The notes beneath the pieces were generated by a model. The model was not told the DNA's origin and did no database searches. It was given only the letters and a program-made list of their open reading frames with translations. From Collinsella aerofaciens (GTDB lineage Bacteria > Actinomycetota > Coriobacteriia > Coriobacteriales > Coriobacteriaceae), in the NCBI RefSeq assembly GCF_005845035.1, contig NZ_SPFO01000004.1:93010-157009 (forward strand): a stretch of 64,000 bases of DNA, given 5' to 3'. The position numbers were made by a program, and so were the translations under genes. Position 1 is the first letter of the stretch; every line of letters starts with the position of its first letter. Shown piece by piece: positions 51,763 to 62,404 of the stretch.

Positions 51763-51999
51763 CGCATCCATCGCCGGGCCAGCCGTAAGCTACGGGCACC
51801 GCGCGTCACGCGCAAGCCACACACGCGCCCCGCGGCCCCGCCCCACACGATGAAGCATGCGTAGAAAATCGCCCGCCGTGCCATTAAGGTGCGGCGGGCG
51901 CTTGTATACAAAGGCAACCTGCCTATAATGATGCAAGTCAAAAACGCCGAGCGCATCGCACACACTTGCATTAGGCATCCGAGAGGAGAAAACATACCC

Positions 52000-53763
<1,764 letters not shown>

Positions 53764-53786
53764 CACAAACTATACAAGAATTAACA

Positions 53787-53821
53787 AAGGCGATCGTCCT
53801 ATAGGGTGGTCGCCTTTTTTT
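53787..53821 (+). terminator. Terminator after thrS
   Basis: AGGCGA and inner bases pair with TCGCCT around a CCTATAGGG-rich loop, followed by seven T. Confidence 0.85.
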
Positions 53822-53833
53822 GTATATAGAAGA

Positions 53834-53860
53834 AAAGCCGCTGGTTAGAGCGGCTTTTTT
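53834..53860 (+). terminator. Second terminator after thrS
   Basis: AAAGCCGCT pairs with AGCGGCTTT around a short loop, followed by TTT. Two terminators in series isolate the capsule locus from thrS. Confidence 0.85.
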
Positions 53861-53865
53861 GTTGT

Positions 53866-54001
53866 GCAAAAAGGTACAGGTTTTTGTAGAGGCGTATGGA
53901 GATGCACCCATTCGCGGCGCATTTTGTGCAATCTGGGAAAACGCGAGCAGTTTGCTCGTATAATGAAGCCCGTCAAAAGATACAAAAACCTGTACTTTTG
54001 C
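53866..54001. promoter_or_regulatory. Promoter region flanked by inverted repeats, candidate invertible switch
   Basis: GTACAGGTTTTTGTA (53874-53888) recurs as its complement at 53981-53995. GCAAAA extends both arms, with a 2-base gap in the left one. The 92 bp between hold TATAAT at 53959-53964, directed towards the antiterminator gene. The dyad CGAGCA-GTT-TGCTCG (53944-53958) directly abuts that -10 box. The layout matches invertible promoters of capsule loci. No recombinase gene is in the window. A simple long-range RNA hairpin is the alternative. Confidence 0.5.
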
Positions 54002-54086
54002 GACTGCGCCTAGCTGCGAGCGAGAAGCCTGTTCTTAACGCCCCTGCATCCGCGTGTGTCGCGGAGCTGGAGAAGGGGGCGAGAAT

Positions 54087-54677
54087 ATGGAACAGACAAT
54101 GCGGCGCCAAGAGCAGCTGCCCGGTGCCTTTAGTGGCGCCACCACCAACAGCCAGCATGGCCGTGTCCGCTGGTATCTGGTCCACACCCCCAACGGTAAA
54201 GAGCGCGAGACCTGCGAAAAGGTCCGCCGCATTATCCCGCACGAGCTAATGCAGGACGCCTTTGTGATGCAAAAGGAGTTCTGGTTTAAGCGGGACGGTG
54301 CCTGGTCGCTCCAAACCAAACCCATGTACAAGGAATACTTCTTCGTCGCCACGCGCGATGCCGCCCTGCTCGATAAGGCTTTGGCCCAGTTGAGCTTTGG
54401 CTGCCGAATTGCTGGCAGCAGGGAGCGGGCGTATGCGCCCATGCCGGACGATGCGCAGGACTGGTACCGCAGCGTGCTCGACGACGACGGCGTGGTACGC
54501 AACAGCGTAGCGCGCATAGAAGACGGCGTGCTGCACATAGAGCAGGGGCCCTTGGTGGGGCAAGAGGCCCGTGTAAAGAAGATCGACCGTCATAAACGCT
54601 GGTGCCTGGTGGACGTGGGCGAAGGCGACTCCGCATTTAGGGAGCTGCTTCCGTTGGACGTGCCTAGTAAGACGTAA
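54087..54677 (+). CDS. NusG-family antiterminator (LoaP/UpxY-like) of the capsule locus
   Basis: 196 residues. An NGN domain is recognisable from RWYLVHTPNGKERETCEKVR (near residue 27) to YKEYFFVATRD near 82. A KOW-like segment (GPLVGQEARVKKIDRHKR) sits near 160. Specialised NusG paralogues of this kind ride with RNA polymerase and prevent early termination in long polysaccharide operons. It heads the operon, 12 bp before the initiating sugar transferase. ATG 54087 has AAGGGGGCGAG upstream. Confidence 0.8.
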   Translation: MEQTMRRQEQLPGAFSGATTNSQHGRVRWYLVHTPNGKERETCEKVRRIIPHELMQDAFVMQKEFWFKRDGAWSLQTKPMYKEYFFVATRDAALLDKALAQLSFGCRIAGSRERAYAPMPDDAQDWYRSVLDDDGVVRNSVARIEDGVLHIEQGPLVGQEARVKKIDRHKRWCLVDVGEGDSAFRELLPLDVPSKT

Positions 54678-54689
54678 GGGGACGTCGCA

Positions 54690-55511
54690 TTGGCAATTCA
54701 TTCGCAATTTGAATTCATCGATGGGGGGGGGATCCCTGAAGACAGGGACGTGGATTTGAACTTGACTACTAAAGAAATGACAGGGAAAAACGCGCCGGTG
54801 GGGGCCGCGCTCGTTGCCCAGGCAATGAGCGGCGGCGACGCGAGCGTGCGCTACAAGGCCATGCAGGTCGTGAAAGACAGGGATCGCACGCGCCTGGCCT
54901 ACCGCACCGTCAAGCGCGCGTTCGACATCGTGTTCAGCGGCTGCGTGCTGGCCGTCATCGCCGTGCCCAGCCTTGTGCTCGCAGCCGCCATCCGCCTGGA
55001 GAGTGAGGGCAACCCGTTCTACAGCCAGATCCGCGTGGGGCAGACCCACCGCGACGGCAGCCTGTCCACCTTCCGCATGTGGAAGTTCCGCTCCATGTAC
55101 AGGGACGCCGACGAGCGCCTCGCCGAGCTCAAGGGGCAGAACGAGATCGCCGGCGCCATGTTCAAGATGAGGGACGACCCCCGCGTCACCAAGATCGGCA
55201 AGTTCATCCGCAAGCACTCCATCGACGAGTTCCCGCAGTTCCTCAACGTGTTCCTGGGCCAGATGTCAGTCGTGGGCCCGCGCCCGCCGCTGCCGAATGA
55301 GGTGGCCGAGTACACAGAATTCGACCTGCAGCGCCTGGCCGTGAAGCCCGGGATCACCGGCTGGTGGCAGGTGACGGACCGCAACGACACCGACTTCGAC
55401 GGCATGGTCCGACGCGATCTGGAGTACATCGCCAAACGCGGCGTGGTCACCGATTTAAAGATTGTTCTCCTTACAGTCGTTGAGGTCTTTACCGGTGGCG
55501 GTGCTTGCTAG
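54690..55511 (+). CDS. Undecaprenyl-phosphate sugar-1-phosphate transferase (initiating enzyme)
   Basis: 273 residues from TTG 54690, with AAGGGG upstream. One membrane helix (about 77-98) is followed by the catalytic domain. MWKFRSMYRDADERL near 130, then KFIRKHSIDEFPQFLN and PRPPLPNEV near 200, are signatures of the PglC/WbaP family. It transfers a sugar phosphate to the lipid carrier to begin the repeat unit. The first 30 codons include a run of nine G at 54723-54731. ATG 54777, after the run, is the alternative start and would leave the catalytic part intact. Confidence 0.88.
   Translation: MAIHSQFEFIDGGGIPEDRDVDLNLTTKEMTGKNAPVGAALVAQAMSGGDASVRYKAMQVVKDRDRTRLAYRTVKRAFDIVFSGCVLAVIAVPSLVLAAAIRLESEGNPFYSQIRVGQTHRDGSLSTFRMWKFRSMYRDADERLAELKGQNEIAGAMFKMRDDPRVTKIGKFIRKHSIDEFPQFLNVFLGQMSVVGPRPPLPNEVAEYTEFDLQRLAVKPGITGWWQVTDRNDTDFDGMVRRDLEYIAKRGVVTDLKIVLLTVVEVFTGGGAC
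54723..54731 (+). repeat. G9 homopolymer near the 5' end of the initiating transferase gene
   Basis: Nine consecutive G encode three Gly at about codons 12-14. Such tracts can slip during replication and switch the frame. With start TTG 54690, a change of one G would truncate the protein. Confidence 0.6.
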
Positions 55512-56621
55512 ATGACTGAACCGATTAGGGTAGCCCAGGTTGTTGGCAAGATGGTTGGCGGCGGCGTCGAGGCCGTTGTCATGAACTATTATCGCCATAT
55601 TGACCGAAGTAAAGTCCAGTTCGATTTTCTTGTCGATTCAGATTCGACGCTCGTGCCACGTGAAGAGATCGAATCGCTTGGTGGTCGAATCTTTGAGATT
55701 CCGCCCTACCAGCATGCGATTGAATATCAGCGAGAGCTTCAAGGTCTCTTTACGCAAGAGGGCTGGAAGATAGTGCACAGCCATATCAACGCGCTTTCCG
55801 TCTTTCCGCTTCGCGCCGCGAAGAAGGCAGGGGTACCCGTGCGTATCGCCCACAGCCACTCGACGAGCGGCAAAGGCGAGTTTGCAAAAAATGCCCTTAA
55901 AGGCTTTTTGAAACTGTTTTCGACAAGGTATCCAACTGATTTGGCGGCCTGTACTGAGTATGCCGGTAAATGGCTGTTCGGCTCATCCCATTTTACCGTC
56001 TTTAATAATGCTATCGATTTGAGCAGTTTTTCTTTCAATCGTTCGATTAGGGATGAGCAACGTGCTGGGCTTGGAGCGCAGGACGATACGCTGGTATTGG
56101 GGAATATCGGTAGGTTCATCCCCCAGAAGAATCAGCTGTTTTTGCTTGATGTTTTCAAGGCGGTTTATGCTCAGAATCCTGATTCCATCCTTGTTATCTG
56201 CGGCGATGGAAAGTTGAGACCGCAGGCGGAGGAAAAGGCGCGCTCGCTGGGAATTGCGTCAGCGGTGCGTTTTCTCGGTCAGATTTCCAATGTACAGGAC
56301 GTCTATCAGGCGCTTGATTTATTCGTTCTCCCTAGTCTGTACGAGGGCCTCGGAATGGTCGCGATTGAGGCCCAGGTCTCCGGTCTCCCGTGCATCTGCT
56401 CTGAGAGGGTCCCCAACGAGGTCGCGCTATCCGGTCGGTGCAGCTTCGTTCCGTTGAGTGCGGGCATTGAGGGCTGGTCCAATGCGATCCTTACCACACG
56501 CACAGATGTCGTTAATCGTTCCGATCCCCAAGCATCTCTGGGGCTTGAATGTTATGACATCTTTAGGGCTGCGCCCAAGCTCGAAGAGTACTACCTGAAG
56601 TTATTTGAAACGGTGAATTAA
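55512..56621 (+). CDS. Glycosyltransferase family 4 (GT-B fold)
   Basis: 369 residues. The N-terminal acceptor domain includes VVGKMVGGGVEAVVMNYYRH (near residue 9) and an HSHSTSGKGEFAKN segment near 114. The donor domain has GNIGRFIPQKNQLFLLD near 197 and PSLYEGLGMVAIEAQ near 276, the EX7E-like motif of retaining enzymes. It adds a sugar to the lipid-linked repeat unit. The start immediately follows the previous stop, and its end overlaps the next gene by one base. Confidence 0.88.
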   Translation: MTEPIRVAQVVGKMVGGGVEAVVMNYYRHIDRSKVQFDFLVDSDSTLVPREEIESLGGRIFEIPPYQHAIEYQRELQGLFTQEGWKIVHSHINALSVFPLRAAKKAGVPVRIAHSHSTSGKGEFAKNALKGFLKLFSTRYPTDLAACTEYAGKWLFGSSHFTVFNNAIDLSSFSFNRSIRDEQRAGLGAQDDTLVLGNIGRFIPQKNQLFLLDVFKAVYAQNPDSILVICGDGKLRPQAEEKARSLGIASAVRFLGQISNVQDVYQALDLFVLPSLYEGLGMVAIEAQVSGLPCICSERVPNEVALSGRCSFVPLSAGIEGWSNAILTTRTDVVNRSDPQASLGLECYDIFRAAPKLEEYYLKLFETVN

Positions 56622-57739
56622 TGAATATTTGTATTTTAACGTGGCTCCATAATCAAAATTTCGGTACGTTGCTTCAGGCTTATGCCCTACAGCAGTTTTT
56701 GAAGGCAGAAGGGCATGACGTTGTCGACGCCGACTATCTTCCCTGCGTTAAAGAAAAGCTACTGAACTGGGCGATCAACCGGAACTCCTTCGATTTATTT
56801 GCTGGCAAAGCACGCGAGCTATTCAATCGTAAGAAGGAACATGATGACTTCGGATCCTCGACGGCTGACGTATTCAATCGCTTTTTGAGCCAGAACATCG
56901 AGACCACTGATCGGATTGTCGATACAGACGGACTGGTCGATTTACGGGGAAAATACGATGCATACGTCTGTGGATCTGATCAAATCTGGTCCCCTTATCT
57001 TTTGAATAGGAATTTCTATCTCTCCTTTCTAAGCGACAGCGATAAGAGAATCGCGTATGCACCCAGCTTCGGTGTCACGAGCACCACGCAGAGGAAGAAA
57101 AAGATCATTACCGATCTGATTAAAACGTTCAGCTCTGTGTCTGTTCGTGAAGATGCGGGCGCGGATTTTGTCGAATCCCTCGGTCTCGAGCGCCCTTCAC
57201 AGGTTGTGGACCCCGTCCTGCTCCTGTCGAAAGAGGACTGGGCCCCGCTCATCAACGGTAAATGTCCTGAGCCCGGGAAAATCGTCTGCTATTTCCTTGG
57301 GAATAGGCCGTTTTACAGGAAAGCTGTCGATTTGATTTCAAAAGAGCTCGGCTGCGAGGTCGTGACGCTTGTCGGTTCAGGTAAAAATGCTGTCGACGAG
57401 CAGCTCAATCCGCGTTACGGGCTTGGTCCCGATGAATGGCTCGCTTATCTGGCGAGCGCGCGGTTCGTGTTAACCGATTCGCTGCACGGTACGCTGTTTT
57501 CTCAAATTTTCCGCAAAGACTATTACTGCTTCAAGAGATTTGAGGAGACCGACAAGCGCTCTCAAAACTCTCGAGTCGAGAGCCTCTCGAGGCTTTCGAA
57601 TACCGAGGATCGTCTGCTAGATGGCTATGACAGTCACATGAACGCTACGGAAATCGAGGGCTATGAGAAGCGACTGTCCGACGTGGAGTCGCTCATCACG
57701 TTTTCGAAAAAATGGCTCTTGGATGCTCTTGAGCAATAG
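56621..57739 (+). CDS. Polysaccharide pyruvyl transferase family protein
   Basis: 372 residues. The N-terminal ILTWLHNQNFGTLLQAYALQ near residue 5, VCGSDQIWSP near 112 and the C-terminal ARFVLTDSLHGTLFSQIF near 280 are typical of the family, which adds pyruvate ketals from phosphoenolpyruvate to sugars. This gives the polymer negative charge. The family's exact sugar target cannot be read from sequence. The FrhB-like gene 12 bp downstream is a common companion. Confidence 0.85.
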   Translation: MNICILTWLHNQNFGTLLQAYALQQFLKAEGHDVVDADYLPCVKEKLLNWAINRNSFDLFAGKARELFNRKKEHDDFGSSTADVFNRFLSQNIETTDRIVDTDGLVDLRGKYDAYVCGSDQIWSPYLLNRNFYLSFLSDSDKRIAYAPSFGVTSTTQRKKKIITDLIKTFSSVSVREDAGADFVESLGLERPSQVVDPVLLLSKEDWAPLINGKCPEPGKIVCYFLGNRPFYRKAVDLISKELGCEVVTLVGSGKNAVDEQLNPRYGLGPDEWLAYLASARFVLTDSLHGTLFSQIFRKDYYCFKRFEETDKRSQNSRVESLSRLSNTEDRLLDGYDSHMNATEIEGYEKRLSDVESLITFSKKWLLDALEQ

Positions 57740-57751
57740 GGGGAAGTTAGC

Positions 57752-58957
57752 TTGAGCAAGAACATCGACACAGTTTCTCACCGGGCCTGCTTTGGTTGCG
57801 GAGCTTGCGCGGCCAAATGCCCTTTTTCCGCTATTACTATGCGTACCTCGCCCGACGGTTTCGAATATCCCGTGGTGGACGCAGCGAGATGCACCTCCTG
57901 CGGTCTTTGCCTGCGTACCTGTCCGGCGGAAAACCAAGTCGACGCGGACTCGGAGGCCATTCGCGCCGCTGTCTTGCAGAGCGATGACCCGGACGAGCTC
58001 GCGCAAAGTTCGTCCGGCGGCGTCTTCTCCCTTCTTGCGAAACGTATACTATCGGACGGCGGGCGCGTTTACGGCGCCGCCTGGGATGGCGTCGATCACG
58101 TCAGGCATATCGGTATATCCGAGCTTGCCGAAATCGCGCTCCTGCAAAAGTCCAAATATGTCCAGAGCGATGCTAGCGAATCGTATCCCGAAGTGCTCAG
58201 CGATCTCAAATCCGGCAAGCGAGTCCTCTTCAGCGGTACTCCTTGTCAGGTTTCCGCGCTGCGTCTCTATTTGGGTAAACCGATGGATGGGCTGACAACC
58301 GTCAGCGTTGTTTGCCACGGTGTACCAAGCTCTTCCATGTTTCGTTCCTATGTTGACTGGCTCGAGCTTCGGGAGAAGTCCGATGTCACCGCACTGACTT
58401 TTAGAGATAAATCGAAATTCGGATGGGGCCATAACATAAAAATCGAGTTATCCGACGGCAGGATTATAAAGAGGCCCGCTGCATTCGATCCCTTTTATGG
58501 TTCCTACATCAAAGGCCTGATCAGCAGATCGTCTTGCTACGGCTGTCCTTTCAGAGGGTGTGACAGTCCTGCCGACATCATCCTCGGTGATTCCTGGCGT
58601 TCTGAGTCTGTCCAAGACTGCGGACATCCCGAGAAGGGTGTTTCGGCCGTTATCGTGAAGACCGAGCGCGGGGCAAAATTGATCGATGAAATAAGCGATT
58701 GCGTCGCCTGCTCTAACAACGGCCTTGCTCCGGATGATGTGCTGCTGCATGAAGATCCTAATAAGCGCTCGGATCTTGAGGAGAGGCGCGATGCCGTTAT
58801 CGAGCATTTCGAGGCTACAGGATTACAAATCTTTGATTCCGTCCTGGCGCCGAATGCGACTCTTTTCGACCGTCTGAAAATGCTGCTCCCCCCGTCGTTG
58901 CGCCTGCGTGTAAAGCGGTTTGTCCGATCTATCAAACCTAGGACCGTGCATGAGTAA
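57752..58957 (+). CDS. FrhB-like Fe-S oxidoreductase of polysaccharide clusters
   Basis: 401 residues from TTG 57752, with GGGGGAAG upstream. Two [4Fe-4S] motifs, CFGCGACAAKCP near residue 11 and CTSCGLCLRTCP near 49, precede the F420-type FrhB N and C domains (LFSGTPCQVSALRLYLG near 160, CYGCPFRGCDSPADI near 258). Homologues occur beside pyruvyl transferases in exopolysaccharide loci. The role there is unclear; a redox or sugar modification step is possible. It overlaps the next gene by 8 bp. Confidence 0.82.
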   Translation: MSKNIDTVSHRACFGCGACAAKCPFSAITMRTSPDGFEYPVVDAARCTSCGLCLRTCPAENQVDADSEAIRAAVLQSDDPDELAQSSSGGVFSLLAKRILSDGGRVYGAAWDGVDHVRHIGISELAEIALLQKSKYVQSDASESYPEVLSDLKSGKRVLFSGTPCQVSALRLYLGKPMDGLTTVSVVCHGVPSSSMFRSYVDWLELREKSDVTALTFRDKSKFGWGHNIKIELSDGRIIKRPAAFDPFYGSYIKGLISRSSCYGCPFRGCDSPADIILGDSWRSESVQDCGHPEKGVSAVIVKTERGAKLIDEISDCVACSNNGLAPDDVLLHEDPNKRSDLEERRDAVIEHFEATGLQIFDSVLAPNATLFDRLKMLLPPSLRLRVKRFVRSIKPRTVHE

Positions 58958-60167
58958 CTTCACCACAGTGATAACGATTTGCGACCGTCCCCATATCGGG
59001 GGCGGAGCCTCAAAAATCGCAATTGAGACAGCTTCGGCTTTGGCGAAGATGGGGCTTAACAGCTATTTCTTCTCAGCGCTGGGAGATCCTGATCCGGCGT
59101 TGGTCGAATCTGGAGTCATCTGTGTCAATTGCGGGCAGGGTGATGTCTTGAATGGTGGCGTCTCCGGTGCTGCCCAAGGTGTCTGGAACCGACGCTCGGA
59201 ATTGGCGCTGAGTGATCTGCTCGGGCAGCTTAATCCAGAGACGACGGTCGTTCATGTGCATTCATGGACGCACTCCCTTTCCTCGTCGATATTCAGAGCA
59301 ATAGAGCGACGGGGTTTCAAATGTCTGATTACCGCCCATGAGTACTTCCTCGTTTGTTCCAACGGTGGGCTCTACGACTATGTGAATCAGTGCAACTGCG
59401 GAATTGCCCCCGGTTCCCCGAAGTGCCTGCTGCATAACTGTGACAAGCGCTCGTATATCCAAAAACTGTATCGGTCTGTTCGTTTTTCCGTGCAGGACCA
59501 TGTATTGAGGGCTCTGCATCCGGCGGTTGCCTTCGTTTCAGATTCCAGTCGTCGGTTGATTGAGCCTTATCTAACATGGGAAGCCAAGCGATTCGACTGC
59601 TTGAATTACGTTGATGCTAACAAATTCCAACATGGGTTTGATTCAGATTGCAAGGCTTACCTATTCGTTGGCCGCCTGAGCCCCGAAAAAGGCTGTGATT
59701 TATTTTGCGAAGCCGCCAGCAGGGCCGGTTTGGACGCTATCGTCATCGGTGACGGCACCGAACTGAAGAAGCTGTCGGACAGCTATCCTGATATCAAATT
59801 TATGGGTGCGCTGTCCCATGATGAGGTACTTTCCGTTATGGGACGCTCGCGTGCGATTGTTATGCCTTCGGTTTGTCGAGAGACGTTCGGGCTTGTCGCC
59901 TATGAAGCAATGATTGCTGCTGGACTGCCGTGTATCGTTTCGGATGTCGGCGATGCGGCCTCCTTTGTGACGTCGAAAGGTCTCGGCGAGGTCTTCAGCG
60001 CGGGCAGCACTGAGTCGTTATCTAGTGCAATGCTCAATATGCTCAATCCCGATGTTTACTCGCGTTACAGGGAGGCGGTTGAGAAGGCTGACTTCAGCTG
60101 CCTCGAAAAGACCGCGTATGTTGAACGTCTTATCAGTATCTACGATCAGCTAATCGCTGAGCATTAA
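58950..60167 (+). CDS. Glycosyltransferase family 4
   Basis: 405 residues from ATG 58950, with AGGA eight bases upstream, inside the end of the previous gene. The N-terminal PHIGGGASKIAIETASALAK and VVHVHSWTHSLSSS are acceptor-side motifs. An internal Cys-rich segment (NQCNCGIAPGSPKCLLHNC near 150) is seen in a subset of GT4 enzymes. The donor domain has FVGRLSPEKGCDLFCEAA near 240 and VCRETFGLVAYEAM near 305. It builds the repeat unit. Confidence 0.85.
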   Translation: MSNFTTVITICDRPHIGGGASKIAIETASALAKMGLNSYFFSALGDPDPALVESGVICVNCGQGDVLNGGVSGAAQGVWNRRSELALSDLLGQLNPETTVVHVHSWTHSLSSSIFRAIERRGFKCLITAHEYFLVCSNGGLYDYVNQCNCGIAPGSPKCLLHNCDKRSYIQKLYRSVRFSVQDHVLRALHPAVAFVSDSSRRLIEPYLTWEAKRFDCLNYVDANKFQHGFDSDCKAYLFVGRLSPEKGCDLFCEAASRAGLDAIVIGDGTELKKLSDSYPDIKFMGALSHDEVLSVMGRSRAIVMPSVCRETFGLVAYEAMIAAGLPCIVSDVGDAASFVTSKGLGEVFSAGSTESLSSAMLNMLNPDVYSRYREAVEKADFSCLEKTAYVERLISIYDQLIAEH

Positions 60168-60184
60168 TTGGACGAAGGTTTTTA

Positions 60185-61129
60185 ATGGTTACGGTTGTGA
60201 TGTCAGTTTACAACGGCACGCGATATCTTACTGAGCAGCTAGACAGCTTGAGGCTTCAGGCCGTGTCTCCGGACCGAGTACTAATCGCGGATGATTGCTC
60301 GACGGATGGCTCGTTCGATCTTATTTGCAGATACATCGAGAAATACAGTCTCAGTAATTGGACCCTCAGCAGAAACTGTTCGAATTTCGGCTGGCGCAAA
60401 AGTTTCAAGGCGCTTCTCGACCTTGCGTCTAAAAACGACTGTATCGTATTTCCGTGTGATCAGGACGATATCTGGGATTCGGATAAAATCGCCGTGATGT
60501 CCTCGATTCTCCAGAAGGATCCTTCGATTGACGTCCTATGCTGTGCCGTCGAGCCGTTTTATGAAGATGGCGGTAAAAAAGTAACAGTATATGGTGCAGT
60601 TGATAATGCCAAATCTGTTGATGATTTGGATGCTCCGTCTTTTGACGAAAAGTTTATGGCAGTACGTCGACCTGGATGCTCATATGCTGTTAAATCGAAC
60701 TTTATTAGAGAAATCTTGCCATATTGGCAGGATGATTTTGCGCATGACGGAATGCTGTGGCGATTCTCTTTGTTGAAGGGAACCCTCAGGCTCTTGAATC
60801 GGCCCTTGATTCGATTCCGTAGACATGACTCTAATGCAACCGAGATGCGTTACCTTGATAAAAGATCTCGTATTGGTGAGATAGAGATGTGTCTGAGGTT
60901 TTCTAATGCTTTAGAAGAATACTGCAGTAGCAATCCTGGTGATTATCGTGGTTCTTCTGCGCATATAGAACATTACCGTTCTGTTTTGGATGCCCGCATG
61001 CACTTGCTTGAAGGCGGTCTAAGAATTAGCGATCTAGGCATCATTTTAAAATATCGTGAGTATGAACTGTCAAATTGTTCCCTGCTTGGTGATTTAAAGG
61101 CCTTAATCAGTTCCGGTGACAGTAAGTAG
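60185..61129 (+). CDS. Glycosyltransferase family 2, rhamnosyltransferase-like
   Basis: 314 residues, GT-A fold. VVMSVYNGTRYLTEQLDSLR (near residue 4) and DDCSTDGS near 37 bind the nucleotide. CDQDDIWDSDKI near 96 contains the DXD-like motif, and HDGMLWRFSL near 185 holds the base position. This combination resembles rhamnosyltransferases, and rmlA at 63846 suggests dTDP-rhamnose is made here. The DNA becomes clearly AT-richer from about 60550. Confidence 0.82.
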   Translation: MVTVVMSVYNGTRYLTEQLDSLRLQAVSPDRVLIADDCSTDGSFDLICRYIEKYSLSNWTLSRNCSNFGWRKSFKALLDLASKNDCIVFPCDQDDIWDSDKIAVMSSILQKDPSIDVLCCAVEPFYEDGGKKVTVYGAVDNAKSVDDLDAPSFDEKFMAVRRPGCSYAVKSNFIREILPYWQDDFAHDGMLWRFSLLKGTLRLLNRPLIRFRRHDSNATEMRYLDKRSRIGEIEMCLRFSNALEEYCSSNPGDYRGSSAHIEHYRSVLDARMHLLEGGLRISDLGIILKYREYELSNCSLLGDLKALISSGDSK

Positions 61130-61138
61130 GCGTTTAGA

Positions 61139-62371
61139 ATGCTTGAGCTCTTAACTAACGAATTCACTATTTTGATTTTCGCCGCAATCCTAAGCGTTAT
61201 TTCTCCTGTTAAAGGGTTATTTTTTATAGTTCTAGGATTGCTCGTTTTCAAAGAAGTTCTTTCCGGGCGTCTTTATAAAGTTCTTTTAGATAACGCCATT
61301 CCTGTTGCCGTGTCGGGCGCGATAATTTTCTTTTCTGCCATTGCGTTTGCGTCCCGAAGCATGGATGAATCCCTCCTTACGGTCTGCTCGTACTTCTTCT
61401 GTATTCTTCTTGGTTTTATTTACGGTAAAGAAAAGAACGATGGCTGGGTTGGGGCTGCATTGCTCATGCTTCGCAATATAACCGTGTTCGCCTGCCTATT
61501 TAGCTTTGTCCTTGAAATTGTTTTAGGTCAACGATTAGTTACAAATGGTTCTTTTTCTTTTCTGCAAACTATAACGATTGATAATCCATCCCTGTATCGA
61601 CTGCGTAGTTTTTTCGGACATGCAATCGTATTTGGTCAAATAATAGTTATTGCGGTGGTAATTAACTTTAAATTGGAGACGAGCAAAATGAAACGTCTCT
61701 TATACTCTGTGATTCTTTTGGTCGCTCTGCTTCTGACGAAGAGCCGTAGCGCTTGGATCATTCTCACGGCGTTAGCATTGGTGTACCTGGTTTTTCGCCT
61801 AAAGAATCCTGAGTATTCTAAATGGAATTTAATTGCTCTTTTAACCCCAGCTGTATTGCTGCTCGTTTTCATGCTTTACAAGTCTGGGCTGTTTAACTTT
61901 GTTGGTTCACGATTTGGTGAACTTGAAACTGATGTGTCATATAGCCAGCGCTCTGGAGCGATTTCCTACATTATTCATAGCTTCCTAAGCAGACCGCTGT
62001 TTTGGCTTACTGGAAATGGTTATGGCAGTAGTCGCATAACCATGTTGGACACCACAGTTGAAATCAGTGGTTTTTCAACGGTAGACAACGGTTTCCTTGC
62101 AATGCTGTATGAATATGGTTTTCTTGGAATTTGTGGTTTTGCATCCTTGCTGATTTCCGCTGGCATCAGTTCGTTCAAGTCAGATTGTGAACTTGATCAA
62201 GTGCTTTTTTCCGTTTCCTGTATATGCTGTGCGGAGTTAATGTTTTACTGCGAGCTTGGTTGGTGGGTGCCAACGGTCATCTTGTTTGCTACCTGTGGAC
62301 TCGCCCTGGGCAGAGCGAGTGCTCGGCATTCAAATTTGTGTGAGTCAGGCCCTAATTTGATTTCTGAATAA
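61139..62371 (+). CDS. Wzy-like polysaccharide polymerase / O-antigen ligase family membrane protein
   Basis: 410 residues with about 11 hydrophobic helices and one longer external loop near 270-310 (SYSQRSGAISYIIHSFL, then GNGYGSSR). Arg-containing external segments and the LLTKSRSAW motif near 198 fit the Wzy/WaaL superfamily. It would join repeat units in the outer leaflet. The AT-rich composition is typical of laterally acquired, serotype-specific polymerases. It lies 9 bp after the previous gene. Confidence 0.75.
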   Translation: MLELLTNEFTILIFAAILSVISPVKGLFFIVLGLLVFKEVLSGRLYKVLLDNAIPVAVSGAIIFFSAIAFASRSMDESLLTVCSYFFCILLGFIYGKEKNDGWVGAALLMLRNITVFACLFSFVLEIVLGQRLVTNGSFSFLQTITIDNPSLYRLRSFFGHAIVFGQIIVIAVVINFKLETSKMKRLLYSVILLVALLLTKSRSAWIILTALALVYLVFRLKNPEYSKWNLIALLTPAVLLLVFMLYKSGLFNFVGSRFGELETDVSYSQRSGAISYIIHSFLSRPLFWLTGNGYGSSRITMLDTTVEISGFSTVDNGFLAMLYEYGFLGICGFASLLISAGISSFKSDCELDQVLFSVSCICCAELMFYCELGWWVPTVILFATCGLALGRASARHSNLCESGPNLISE

Positions 62372-62404
62372 ATCAAGGTTGATAGTTTAATCAAACGAGG
62401 TCAA

